Part shown: in pieces, positions 10,113 through 20,320 of the stretch
How positions within the stretch are numbered: the first letter of the stretch is position 1
How the letters are laid out: each line of letters starts with the position of its first letter
Source: Hydnum rufescens UP504
Taxonomy: Eukaryota; Basidiomycota; Agaricomycetes; Cantharellales; Hydnaceae
Assembly: GCA_014904985.1 (NCBI GenBank)
Contig: MU129024.1
Location: forward strand, 135,368-199,367
Direction: 5' to 3'
Length of the DNA stretch: 64,000 nt
Notes under the pieces: model-generated
Told to the model about the DNA's origin: nothing
Databases searched by the model: none
Seen by the model: the letters and a program-made list of their open reading frames with translations, nothing else
Translations under genes and position numbers: made by a program

Positions 10113-11710
10113 TGGTATAGAAGAAGGATTGGGAGCTCTGATGACTGTCAAATCAAACTCTGGTTCAGCCAGTGTGTAGATGGGAGACTGTATTTCTGTT
10201 GTTATTCGTTGGGCTGGTTCGCTCTGATGGTTGATCACTCTCTAACAAGTTAGGTATGGTATTCAGTGGAGGATAAGATTGTGGTATGGACTAGCTATAG
10301 TCAATGATATATCGTGGGATGCTTGTGAAAGGCTTATATGTGTTGTATTGAACTGTTTACTGCTATTTGTAGGTACCTATTTGTGTCCTCCTGGTCAAAA
10401 TGCAGATTCTAAAGAGGACTCTAGACTAGTTTAAGCTTGATTTAGTATGTCAATGTGTTTCTTTCTTCTTCTGACTTAACTTTGTTTTTACTCACCTTTC
10501 CTTGGATGTCCAGCAACTCTAACCTTAGGTTCTGCAACTATCCTTGGCTCAGTATTTCGCGTAGAGGGCTTCCAGTGACTTAGTCTTAACAACCTTGTAT
10601 ATGACTTAGCTCCAGATGGCTTTAGATCAGTACTCTCTTAAGATGCAAGCAGATTTGTAGACAGTAGTATATTCCAGTAGTGAGAAGATGATGGGGGGAT
10701 ACAGGAAAATCTACCAGCTTTTATACCTTTCTGAAGGTGGCTGTGTTTAAAGAATATGACTCACTCCTAGGTGAGTCATATGTGAGAACAATAGGGTTGT
10801 CAAGGAGGGTGAGTCATTCATAAAGTGGTTGCATGATAGGTGAGTCATTCATAAAGTGGTTGCAAGGAGGGTGAGTCATTCATAAACAGAACAAAAGGGT
10901 TGCTAAGAAGGTGTTATCTTTCATAAAGTGGTTGCAAGGAGGGTGAGTCATTCATAAACAGAACAAAAGGGTAGTCAAGGGAGTGTTATCTTTCTTATCT
11001 GTGAGGTTCTAGAAGTTATTTGTGGCAATGGGAGATGAAATCAAAGGATATTTCCGAGTTCTTGGAGATTAATTTGTTTGTAGTCCAGTGGTTAAGATGT
11101 TTTTGTTGCTGGTTGATAATGGGGACAAGTGCATGGGATGGGATTTGATGCAGAAACAACAGTTTACATCCATAATAGACGTTCTTGGTATCATTCGATG
11201 CGGATTTTTAACAGCTTTCTGGGCGCGGTGGTTCCGAGCAGATCCGGTGTAAACCGACAGAGAAATTCGTTTTTTACTGATGGGTGTTGATTCTGATAGT
11301 AATATTGTTCTGTAGAGTTCAGTTTTGATCTGTTCTTTGTGTGCTTAGTACCGTTGGATGCGGATTTTTTATATCTTTCCAGGCGTGGTTGTTCCGAGAG
11401 GATTGGATGCGAACTGACGGAGAAATTCGTTTTTTACTGAAAATCCCGGATTTTGACAGTAATATTGGTCTGGAGAGTGCATTTCTGGTCCGTTCGACTT
11501 GTGTTTGGTACCGTTCGAAAGGTGTGAATCGTAGCTTTCTAAGCGTTATATGGGCGTACCTCTCCGATCAAAACTGACGGAGTTATAGAACGAATTCAAT
11601 TTCTGCGCATAGCCGTAATTAATTTCGTAATTGGTCATGTGATCATCCAAAGGCTGGGAGTGGTGTGATTTCGCGTTTTCTGATACTGGATGTTTTTATC
11701 TTCCACACCA
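10113..11710 (-). mobile_element. LTR-like repeat, 1.6 kb, inserted in the chromovirus integrase (copy 1)
   Basis: This non-coding repeat is shared in inverted orientation with 30,666-32,300. Its ends form a short inverted pair (TGGTATAGAAG / CTTCCACACCA), with TG..CA like an LTR. In its own (minus) orientation it has six TGASTCA sites (10,757, 10,772, 10,810, 10,841, 10,872, 10,944). These lie upstream of TATAAAAG at 10,718-10,725, so it looks like a U3-R promoter. At 11,170-11,600 lie three diverged ~170-bp subrepeats (GGTACCGTTCGATGCGGAT..). No clean 5-bp target duplication was found. Confidence 0.65.
10718..10950 (-). promoter_or_regulatory. TATA box with upstream array of TGASTCA sites
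   Basis: TATAAAAG (minus, 10,718-10,725) lies 30-230 bp downstream of six TGACTCA/TGAGTCA heptamers. Four of these sit in a ~31-bp tandem repeat (GGAGGGTGAGTCATTCATAAA). The heptamer is the binding site of AP-1/Gcn4-type bZIP factors. The inverted copy keeps the TATA box (31,604-31,611) and several heptamers (about 31,515-31,575). Response to starvation or stress is an inference. Confidence 0.6.
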
Positions 11711-12800
11711 GCGGTATAGGGTGAGGTGCTCCAGGTTGACCACATTATGCATAGGCATCGAGTCTGGGAGTCTCAACCGGTAAGTACTAGGGCTAAGGAC
11801 CTTGGTAATCTCAAACAGGCCGATTCTACGTTGCATAAGTTTATGGCCTGTGCCTTTGACGTCCACGAGTTCCAGGGAATGTGGGTTTAAAAGTACTTCA
11901 TCCCCTACCTTGTAAAGAACAGCCCTTCGTTTCTTGTCATACTGGTATGCTTGCGAGTTGGCAGCCCAAATAATGGCGTCATGGGCCAAGTCCCATCATA
12001 CTCAGAGGGCACCTATGTGATGGTCTGCTAATGGACTATCGGTGAGCATCAACCCTGTTGACTCTTGTAATAGATGTAGTGGCGTCCGGGGCGTATACCC
12101 CAATAACAGTATGGCGGGCAATGTTTGTGTGGCCGAATGCGTAGCCCTATTATAGGCAGATGCTAGTACGTCCAACCAGTCAGCCCAATCAGTACAGTTG
12201 GCATTTACGTAACATCGTATCATGGTCTCCAAATGCTGGTTCATTACTTCAGTCTGGCCGTCGGTTTGAGGGTGATGTGAGGTAGACATGGCCAGTTGGG
12301 TGTCGAAGTAATTCACTAGGGAGTGCCAAAAGTTACTTATGAAACAAAGGTCACAATCGCTCACGATTCAGGTCGGCAATCCAAAATGTTTGTACACCTC
12401 TCTGTGTAGCAGGGCAGCCACCTCATCCGCGGTTATGTGGGTAGTAGTAGGAATAAAAATACCATATTTCATAAATTTGTCCACAACGACCAGTATTGCA
12501 TCGTGTCCCTTAGATTTAGGTAGTCCTGTAACAAAGTCCATACTGATGACCTCAAATGGCAGCTTGGGTACGTCGAGCGGCCTTAGGTACCCTTTGGGCC
12601 CCAGTCAGTTGTGTTTAGTCTTTTGACAAATGTCACAGGTTTCACAGTAATGTAGAATGTCCCTTCACATGGTTTTCCAGTAGAACCCTTGCTGGAGTAC
12701 TTCCAAGGTCTTCCCCCACCAACCATGGGCGGACTCGTGGGGAGCATCATGGGCTTCTTTGACAAGGATAAGCTGTTCCTTTACAGGTACACATAGCCTG
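11696..12800 (-). pseudogene. Chromovirus integrase (HHCC and DDE core), broken
   Basis: In frame order on the minus strand: a HHCC zinc region (HDAHESAHGWWGKTL.., then HYCETCDICQKTK; about 12,760-12,610), then PFEVISMDFVTGLPKS with the first catalytic Asp (about 12,560-12,520). VSDCDLCFIS follows with the second Asp, then HHPQTDGQTEVMNQ with the Glu (about 12,290-12,235). The tail with GDEVLLNPHSLELV and VNLEHLTLY lies at 11,710-11,990. Several TGA/TAG codons at former CpG positions break the frame. The enzyme joins element cDNA to host DNA. Confidence 0.88.
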
Positions 12801-12880
12801 GAACGGCCATCAGCATCCTTGAAGAGTAGGAGTCCATTGTCACTTTTGGTGAACCGGCGAAATCATTCGAGTTTGACCTT

Positions 12881-14063
12881 TCATCCTTGGGCAGTCTGGG
12901 GTTTAGTGTCATCCTCTGTTCTGGTCCAGACCATCTTGAATTCTGGATTGTTAACGTATCCTTCATGGAAGCGTCTGATCATTTCTAGGGATATGGACAA
13001 GTTTAACCCTGGTGAGTACTTATCCGAACCTCGGGTCGCGATGACTGGCTCCGAGGCTTCAACAGGGTAGACCCCTGACAGGGCGTTTGTGGAGGACTTG
13101 TTCCACATGGTTGTTTGGGATCGTGTTAGTACAAACGTGGCCTTTCCCAAACTAGGCGGTCTGTTAGAGAGACCTAGGTTACTGGATTGGTCGGTCTCGT
13201 TCATAATCAATTTGGGGAAATTGGGATCCTTGGGTGACACTACTTCAGGGGTCAGTGGTAATCGGGATAGGGGGTCCACATTGGAGTGGATATGACCCGG
13301 CCGATGTACTATGATCATCCCGGGAAAGGCTGCAAACACAGTTCCCCATGCGCTAAGACGACGGTTGGCATTCTTGTAGGTCTTTGCCCATTGTAGTGCT
13401 GCATGGTCGGTTATGAGGAGAATTTGTTCTCCTTCTATAAAAGGCAGGAACCGGATTAGGCTGTCCTTGGCCGCTAAGGCCTCCCGTTCCGTAGCGGAGT
13501 ACCAGGTTTTGGCGGGTTTACAAGTGCGGCTCCAGTAGGCAATGACCCTTTCTACGTGGATGGTAGTATCCTCGAATGAACTTGCCCACGAACCTGGTGC
13601 TGGACGATCATTGTGGATCTCGGAGAGTTTGATGGTCAATTCAGGTACTGGACTCCCCTCATCGTATGCTTTACGGAGACGCTCATAGGTTTTGGTGTCT
13701 CGTAGGTCCCATATTAGTATGGGCTGGATCTGTTGCAAGGCTCTGGCAAGGGCCACATCAGAAGCGTCGGTGTATAGTCGGTAACTCTGGCCCCGGATGG
13801 GGTGACCCCGAACGGGTGCTGACGTCAACGCTAGCTTCATCATTCTATAGGCCTCCTCATGCTCGGCTTTCCAGCTCCAGGGTGAGGCCTTTCGGAGTAG
13901 CACGAATAAAGGCACGGCGATTCCGGAGAAACAGGGTATGTACACGGTGAAGTAGACAGCCATCCCCAGGAAGGTCTCTAGGTCCTTGTGATGATGAGGA
14001 GTAGCTAGAGTGGTAACTGCTGTAAGCAGGATGGTTAAGAACCAATCCAACTACTGTCCACAT
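12881..14063 (-). CDS. Chromovirus RNase H region of pol
   Basis: A 389-codon open frame. It starts with the RT connection domain (LETFLGMAVYFTVYIPCF) and continues with QSYRLYTDASDVALA, the RNase H first Asp. TWYSATEREALAAK (Glu) and LLITDHAALQWAK (Asp) follow, then GMIIVHRPGHIHSNVDPLSRLP, the gypsy RNase H C-terminal motif. It degrades RNA in RNA/DNA hybrids and removes primers. The ORF is intact but separated from reverse transcriptase by the 14,064-15,235 insertion and from integrase by stops. Confidence 0.9.
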
Positions 14064-15235
14064 TGTTGAGGAGAGGACAAAAGAAGGGAGCCACGGGGAC
14101 AATTCGAATATTCAGGTCCAGGAAAATGAAGGTCTTTTAGGATAATAGAAAATCCCAATGAACAGTGATTGCCCAAGGGAGTAGATCAGTGTCACAAAAT
14201 AAGATGTCAAGGCCACACCCTGAAGTTGTCCTCTTGACTATTCAGTCTTAATGCAGCTGTACACAGTCTTGACAAGTGGGAAATCTCCTCCAAACAGCGG
14301 CAATACTTCAGTGCCTCAGACTGTGATAGGGGGAAAAACCAAATATTTACATGCCCCCTCCCCTTTATATACATTCCAGACCACAATTCAAAATTCCGGA
14401 AGAAAAGCGGAAATAAGGGAAGCATAATGAAAAAGAAATGAAGTCAAAAGCTTCAAAACTGGTGGAGATATTCAAGAATCAAGTGAAAAAGAGACAAAAA
14501 ACACTTTACAAGGCATTCCTCCCTTGAAACTGGATAGATTCCCTTAAGGAATGGTGGAATAGGTCGCCCTGAGTGCCCTTTGCATCGGAATTAAGAGGGC
14601 CGGAACCAATTTGTCATTTGTGTTGGTGGAGCAAAGGGGGAGTCATGGGGAGGGAGTTGTCTTGTGAAAAATGGAGTTCGCGTCTGTTTGTTTTTCCCTT
14701 GGTACCGTTCGATGCGCATTTTTAACAGCTTTCAGGGAATGGTACTCGCGAATGAATCCGATAAGAATTGGCTTTGAAAATCAAGAAATACTCCTTCAGA
14801 GTATGAATCATGGAAAGATATTGTTACAGGGACCGCAGTTTTGATCCGTTCGTCGCGTGTTTGGTACCGTTCGATAGGTACGATTCGTATATTTCTGGGC
14901 GCGGTCGTTTCGAGTTGATCCGATCAGAAATGATGGAGAAATTCAAAAAATACTCCTTTAGAGTGACATAATCCCTTTTTGAATCATGTGACGGGTCCGC
15001 GGGTCCAGAACGAAGGCTAGGCACAGTCCGCGTCATTACATAATCACAATTCTCCACCCTTAAGGCAAAGGAACGATGTGGAATGAGGGGTTTTGGACAT
15101 ATAGAATTTGGACTGTTTCTCCAATGAATGAAAGGTGTGAAAATTAAGAATCGGATGGACATTCAGTCCATTTGTTTGGTCATAAAATTGGCCTCGGATG
15201 GTGTTTCTATGGTGTAGGGATTTATCCCTCCAACA
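14064..15235 (-). mobile_element. LTR-like insertion between reverse transcriptase and RNase H
   Basis: On the plus strand this 1,172-bp block runs TGTTGAGGAGAGG..CCCTCCAACA, so it has TG..CA ends with inverted TGTTG/CAACA. It separates the RT and RNase H coding parts. It contains two copies of the GGTACCGTTCGAT..GGCGCGGTCGTT subrepeat (about 14,700 and 14,860-14,960) also found in the 10,113-11,710 repeat, so the two families are related. No protein coding was seen. A 5-bp target duplication is not evident (CACAT versus CCGCT), so the solo-LTR status is provisional. Confidence 0.6.
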
Positions 15236-16376
15236 CCGCTTGTATTTTTTCTGCATTGGTGGACAGTCCTAATCGTGACACCTTTTGTCCTAGAAGCTGT
15301 ATACTGCGATACCCTACATGACACTTGTGCAGTGCCAACGTAATACCAGATTTCCTGATGGCTTCAAGAACTGTACTAATGTGGTTGAGGTGTTTGTCGA
15401 AAGTCCCGGAGTAAACCACAATATCGTTGATGTATACTAGTGTGAATATCCACAAGTAAGGGGCTAGGATTTCTTGCATTACTCGTTGGAATATAGGAGG
15501 TCCGTTTCTCCATCCGAAAGGCATTCTCGTGAACTGGTGTAGCCCACAGTGCGTCCTCATGGCGGTGTATGGTTGGGAAATATCGTCGAATTCCAGTTGA
15601 GTGAATCCGGCTAGGGCATCAAAAGAGGACAGATATTGCGCCCCTGAAAGGGCTTGGAGGATGTCGCTTTGTCGTGGTATAGGGAATTGGTCAGGCACGG
15701 TGGCTGCATTCAGTTTTCTCCAATTGATGCAAAGTCGGTCCTTGCCATTTTTGTGCATGATTAACACAGGGGCTCCCCAGGGGCTGTTCGATGGTTCAAT
15801 CACTCCCTGTTTTAACCACAGATCCAACTGTTTGTTGATGAGGTCCCTTTTGGCTGGTGAGGCAATGTACGGAGTGGCCGAGATAGGCTTAGTACCAGGC
15901 ATTAATTCGATGTGTACCTTGGTAGGGTGTTTGCCTAATCGTATGTCGAACCCAAAAGCCATTTTGTGTTTTCGTAATACCCTATATAGTTGAGTGCGTT
16001 GGTCGGCCATCAACGATGGGTCCACGTCGATTAAGGATTCCAGGTCCTGGGACTTTAGTTCATCCGTGTTGCCGGACTCTGCAGTTTTCGGGCCTCCCCC
16101 CGTAAACTCTGGGGCTCCCATTTCTAGGGCGTTAACCCGAACCTTGTCATGGTCGTCTGGTTCTCCCCGGTTTAGATCCTTTTTGCTGAGGGACCCGTCT
16201 ATGAGCGTATGAATGAACAGGGCTTTTCGTTTGAACTGGTCCCTATCTTCTGGGCTCAAATTGGCTTCCTTACTGAGGCATACAGCAGGATTTAACATCT
16301 GTCCTAATACTTCGCCCTTACAAAGCAGTTTGGGTGAAGAGGAGGGGTTGGTGACTGGTAGGGATAGTTCCTCCAA
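15222..16376 (-). CDS. Chromovirus reverse transcriptase (catalytic Asp changed)
   Basis: An open frame of 384 codons with Ty3/gypsy RT blocks in order: GVIEPSNSPWGAPVLI, KDRLCINWRKLNAAT, FPIPRQSDIL, YLSSFDALAGFTQLEF (first catalytic Asp) and FTRMPFGWRNGPPIFQRVM. Then comes LVYINDIVVYSGTFDKHLNH and finally CHVGYRSIQLLGQKVSR. The usual Y-[IV]-D-D box reads Y-I-N-D here: one catalytic Asp has become Asn by a G to A change, so the enzyme should be inactive. The frame ends where the next insertion begins. Confidence 0.92.
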   Translation of the reverse strand: MEELSLPVTNPSSSPKLLCKGEVLGQMLNPAVCLSKEANLSPEDRDQFKRKALFIHTLIDGSLSKKDLNRGEPDDHDKVRVNALEMGAPEFTGGGPKTAESGNTDELKSQDLESLIDVDPSLMADQRTQLYRVLRKHKMAFGFDIRLGKHPTKVHIELMPGTKPISATPYIASPAKRDLINKQLDLWLKQGVIEPSNSPWGAPVLIMHKNGKDRLCINWRKLNAATVPDQFPIPRQSDILQALSGAQYLSSFDALAGFTQLEFDDISQPYTAMRTHCGLHQFTRMPFGWRNGPPIFQRVMQEILAPYLWIFTLVYINDIVVYSGTFDKHLNHISTVLEAIRKSGITLALHKCHVGYRSIQLLGQKVSRLGLSTNAEKIQAVLEG

Positions 16377-16553
16377 TGTGTCTACTATGCAGTTGACTGT
16401 GGCTAGGAAACTATGGCTACCTCTCCATATTATCCTCTTTTCGATTAATTGTGGACCGTCATTTTGATTGTAGTTTCCCTTAATTCGTACTCAAGCCACG
16501 TGTCCTCCTGGGATGAGAGTGTCTTCTAGGGCCACAACCCATCCTTGGCCTGC

Positions 16554-17291
16554 TCATTCTCTTTTAGGGGGGATAACGTTCGGATTCCTTTCCGAATCAG
16601 CCTTTATGGATGATTCATCTTCAGTTCGCCAGGAGGCAATGAAGGCCTCTTGGTCCTTTCGGGTACGGCTGGTGGGTATTCGGTGTTCTCTATCTCCTAC
16701 TTGCCAGTAGGCTTCCCGTTCGGGCCTCATGGTATGCAGTTGCCAAGCCCGGTGTGTGTCTTCCCCGATTAGGAGGTTGGTGTTCATTCCTTCCACTACG
16801 TAGGCTTCAACACCTCGTAATAACATGGGCCCCAATTGGCTATGAAAGTATAGATCGAGTGTGACATAACCCAGGCATTTGGCTTCTCCCGTAAGGTGTA
16901 GTAGTCTCAGTTTTAACCCCTGTTTAATTGGGGGGGATTGACCCTTCAGGGCTCCCAGGCACTTGGCAGACACCAAGGTGGCCGCGGCTCCAGAATCGGT
17001 GACCACCTCAAGTATGGGCCCATTCACATCATTGACACAACATTCCAACTTAAAGGCGTCCATGCCCAGACTAGCCAAACCCGGAGGCCTTTTCACTGTG
17101 GGCTCCGGGGCGTATATGTCTCCAGGAAGGACCTCGTCCTTTTTAGCACTTAACTTGGGGACAGGCCTGTTCTTACTCGAAGCAGTGTAACAGGCAGCTC
17201 CCTCTAGGGGCGATTCATCAGGTACGACAAATAAAATGTCAGTTTCCTTGTCCTCTTCCCCACTGCTGAGAGCTTCATGGGCAGCCATCAT
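16554..17291 (-). CDS. Chromovirus aspartic protease region
   Basis: This 245-codon frame carries a retropepsin-like domain: VVTDSGAAATLVSAKCL contains the D-S-G-A catalytic motif (about 16,990). GYVTLDLYFHSQLGP and GMNTNLLIGEDTHR (the flap and I-L-G-like part) follow. The protease cleaves the Gag-Pol polyprotein. It is preceded by the Gag zinc knuckle and continues, after stops near 16,480-16,550, into the spacer leading to reverse transcriptase. Confidence 0.85.
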   Translation of the reverse strand: MMAAHEALSSGEEDKETDILFVVPDESPLEGAACYTASSKNRPVPKLSAKKDEVLPGDIYAPEPTVKRPPGLASLGMDAFKLECCVNDVNGPILEVVTDSGAAATLVSAKCLGALKGQSPPIKQGLKLRLLHLTGEAKCLGYVTLDLYFHSQLGPMLLRGVEAYVVEGMNTNLLIGEDTHRAWQLHTMRPEREAYWQVGDREHRIPTSRTRKDQEAFIASWRTEDESSIKADSERNPNVIPPKRE

Positions 17292-17299
17292 AGCAGCTT

Positions 17300-17514
17300 G
17301 ATAAACTTCTTCTTATCCCAAGGAAATAGCGATGTAAGCTTTGCGATAAGCAATGTCGCACCTGGTACTTGTAGACGGCTTGGCACGTTTGGGATCCTTT
17401 TTGTAGGAGCCACAGTCGTAATCATAATGTAGCTCACTTCCACAGTGTCGACATGGCCGAATAGGTTTCCTTTTAGACCTCATGTCACTAAGGTCGTACT
17501 CGTAGGTGGGTCCC
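17300..17514 (-). pseudogene. Chromovirus Gag zinc knuckle
   Basis: The minus strand reads YEYDLSDMRSKRKPIR, then CRHCGSELHYDYDC (about 17,466-17,420), a CX2CX4HX4C nucleocapsid knuckle that binds element RNA. Joining across the solo LTR at 17,515-18,128 and its GTCCC duplication gives STMGPTYEYDLSDM in frame with the Gag upstream. A TAA near 17,314 then interrupts the frame before the protease ORF. Confidence 0.8.
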
Positions 17515-18128
17515 TGTCAGGGCCACGCTGCGATGAGAGCACCAAACAAATATAAACACAGATAACTCCGACTAAGTCTGGTGTGAGTCTGGCTAAGTCC
17601 AGGAGAATCCGGGCAAGAACGAGATAACAAGATTGAGATGGAGAGGCAGTCCAGCAGCCCGGAAGGGACTAGGCAGAAATGAGCACAGCGGTCCTTAAGC
17701 TCATGGAGTCAACTGGGAAGTACTCGGACTGTAGTCCGGAGTAGAAGCAGAAATCCTGAGATTAACATTAAGGGAATAGGTACAGTGAGGCTAACCTGTA
17801 GTCCGGAGTAGAAGCAGAAATCCTGAGAGACCAAAGCTGAATCTCTGGATTTCGCCCCAGACTACTTATACATAGTTCCTATACTACGGGGGATTGATCA
17901 CTTAATGAGAGGTGGTTACAGGGGGGCAGGCACAAGAGGGGGAGCGGGCAGGGGATGGGAAAGTGGAGGGGACAGGGACAGGGCCAGGGGTAAGTGTGTG
18001 GGAACCGGAAGTAAAGGAAATGAGGAAATGAAGGGGAAATGAAACGGAGATGGGGACAAACCGGAAACAATCTGGAACAAATCCAGAAACAAATCCGGAA
18101 TTAACTGGGAAATGGATGAACTCTGACA
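17515..18128 (-). mobile_element. Solo LTR (TGTCAGGG family) inside chromovirus gag
   Basis: This 614-bp block, TGTCAGGGCC..CTCTGACA on the plus strand, is flanked by a perfect 5-bp duplication GTCCC (17,510-17,514 and 18,129-18,133). It is homologous in inverted orientation to 28,023-28,663: shared parts include the ACTCCGGACTACAG / CTGTAGTCCGGAGT region and the TTGTTTGGTGC end. Inside, 17,725-17,830 holds a duplicated ~35-bp segment (TGTAGTCCGGAGTAGAAGC). With no internal coding region, it is the product of LTR-LTR recombination. Confidence 0.92.
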
Positions 18129-18133
18129 GTCCC

Positions 18134-18830
18134 ATGGTACTAGTACTGGCCAACATCACAGGAGTACGGAATCAACTCTGTCTGAGATCTTCCCGTACAC
18201 GACGTATTACCTCGTTGGCTATGTCTTTGGTTTGCCATACGTTGGAAAGGTTTGATATGGCAAGAAGGGCATCTTCTTGGTCCTTGACCCTGGTAAATAG
18301 GGTGTCTGTGTCGTGGCAAAGATCCACATCCACATAGGCCTGCCAAGAAGGTGGGGCATGTTCCATGAGGGTACCCACCTCCAGGGAGTCAAATGTGGGA
18401 TCTGGGATTTCAGGGGGTGGATGCAGGACCCGGCGAGCCCTCACCTTTCAGGTCAGCCATTCGGTGGGAGTCTCTCTCTTGTGCCCACAATTACAGAATC
18501 ATAGTTCGTCATAGATAGTAACCTGCTTGTCGTACCAACGGGTACCTAGTAGTCAGGTCCACATGATAAATTTTAATGAGTCCCAATCTTGACTAGCTTG
18601 TATCTTTGTAGCATTGGGCAGACTTCGCCACCAGACATCTGCATGTTTGGTAAACCGCATAGTAGCGGCGAAGGCTAGTTGTTCTCACATCCGACAACTT
18701 CCTGTGGCGTAACGATCTAGATCTTCAGTCCAGGAGACAAAAGCATTGTCCGATCCGTCATATTCTGGTAAATCACTGGGTCGGAATTCGAGTTTGAACT
18801 TGGGTTCATAGTAGGCTTCGCATTGCCTGA
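18134..18830 (-). pseudogene. Chromovirus Gag core domain, broken
   Basis: The minus strand reads KFKLEFRPSDLPEYDGSDNA, then FVSWTEDLDRYATGSCRM-stop-EQLAFAATMRF, then KHADVWWRSLPNATKI, QDWDSLKFIMW, and after further stops ARRVLHPPPEIPDPTFD down to IRRVREDLRQS. This is the retrotransposon Gag capsid-like domain (F-G-S..F..W...L..Y pattern). Most stops are TGA or TAG at former CGA or CAG codons. It is interrupted downstream by the solo LTR. Confidence 0.8.
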
Positions 18831-19188
18831 GTCCATTGGGGACCTCATTGGCACCTACAGACAGAGCTCCTCCATCGGGGGGACCGGGCCCAGGTGGACC
18901 GTTACTCGGCCATCCTCATTCGGGGTACCCACCCCCGGGTCCTACAGGGGGACGACCGGGGTGGACAGATCTCCATACAGGGGGACCTCCTTCATCTCCA
19001 GGATCGTCATTGTCTGGGGGCCCTCCACCTGGTGGGTTCCAACGGTTACCTTCTGGTCTACCTGGATCGGGTCGTATGTGTTGGGCCGAAGAGGGGTCCA
19101 TTGCCTGGGACAGCAATACTGATCTATGTTCCCAGGACCCAATTCCTCACAGGTTCGGTGTCTTGGGGGCATTCACCGTGATCTGTTG

Positions 19189-19959
19189 TCATAACGGGTC
19201 CACCGAGGGTTGAGGTCGTCTAGTGTCAAACCAGGGATGGGGAAGTTGAGTCCCCTTGTCGCTGACCAAGGTTCCAGGCGTCAGAATCTCCTGGTTCCAC
19301 CATGGTAGCCCTTGCTCTTGTTCAGAGTACGCAGCTAATGGCGAGATGACTCTAGGGGGGTCATTTACTACTCCTGTCATGTACCCCTGTGCTTTGGAGT
19401 TCGTAGTATAAGCCACCGATTTGCTTTTGTCGACGCTTTGGAGATGTGCTATGATCTTGAGTCCAGTACGTAACCGACATAAGCCCAGGGCAGCTAACTG
19501 TAGGACCTTATCTTCTGATGGGACTCCCGCTTCCATATGGACAGCAAGTACTCCTCCTGGATCGAATTTGTAGGGGTCTGGGTCGGATACGAAGTAATGC
19601 TTGGCAATTTCGGCTGCAGTATCCTGTAGTATTTGGCCACACTGTAGTAATGTCAGGCTGAATTCCGTATCAGGCTTAAAGACTGTAGGTTGACCCGTAC
19701 GGGACACTCGAATGATGGTGTCAGTAAAGGAGGATGATTCTATGTTGAGAATGTACGCCAGGTGGTATAAGGACATGTTAATCAGACGTATATTGGCCAC
19801 TGCACTAGGTCCCTGTTCCCGACGTAGGGATTCGACTACTGAAAACAGTAAGGTTCTATGACGAAGTACCTCCTGGTCCATGGAGGCTTCAGCAGATGGA
19901 AGCTCGTTGGTCGTGGATCTGGCCCTTTCGTCCATGACGGACAACTCAGTCAGCCACAA
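19189..19959 (-). CDS. Chromovirus ORF upstream of Gag core (putative Gag N-terminal part)
   Basis: A 256-codon open frame beginning MWLTELSVMDERARS. It has an amphipathic helical middle (SVVESLRREQGPSAVANIRL) and ends RRPQPSVDPL. Its position between the leader and Gag core suggests the N-terminal Gag region. No domain is recognised. The frame opens at the edge of the foldback element, so its true start may lie on the far side, in the ORF at 25.2-25.7 kb. Confidence 0.5.
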   Translation of the reverse strand: MWLTELSVMDERARSTTNELPSAEASMDQEVLRHRTLLFSVVESLRREQGPSAVANIRLINMSLYHLAYILNIESSSFTDTIIRVSRTGQPTVFKPDTEFSLTLLQCGQILQDTAAEIAKHYFVSDPDPYKFDPGGVLAVHMEAGVPSEDKVLQLAALGLCRLRTGLKIIAHLQSVDKSKSVAYTTNSKAQGYMTGVVNDPPRVISPLAAYSEQEQGLPWWNQEILTPGTLVSDKGTQLPHPWFDTRRPQPSVDPL

Positions 19960-20320
19960 ATGTAGGTCTAGTTAGATATTACGAGCCTTGCATTTATATA
20001 GTCTAACTAGAGGTTTTGATGCTGGGGCCCCTGGGGCCGGCTAACATGATTTGCGTGATTCAGGCAGGGGCCCCTGCCTCTCACCTTAGACTGGGACTTA
20101 GAGATTCTCAGACGACAGTGGGCTACACAGGCTTATTGGGGATAATCACCATTGTTTATTATGATGTAGCGGGCCATATGGGCTTATCGGGGATAGTTCC
20201 ATTTATAATTATTTATTTATTATATATTAAACATAACCTGGGTGGGGTTTCGTTCAGTGGTCCCATTATTTTAATTATTGATTTATCCCTCAAAATTAAA
20301 AAAAAATTAAAACTACTTAG

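Noticed and set aside
10113..11710. TIR DNA transposon rather than LTR
   Set aside because: The ends form an 11-bp imperfect inverted pair, but the TATA box with upstream activator sites and the shared subrepeats with a TG..CA block fit an LTR better. The call stays provisional because no target duplication was found.
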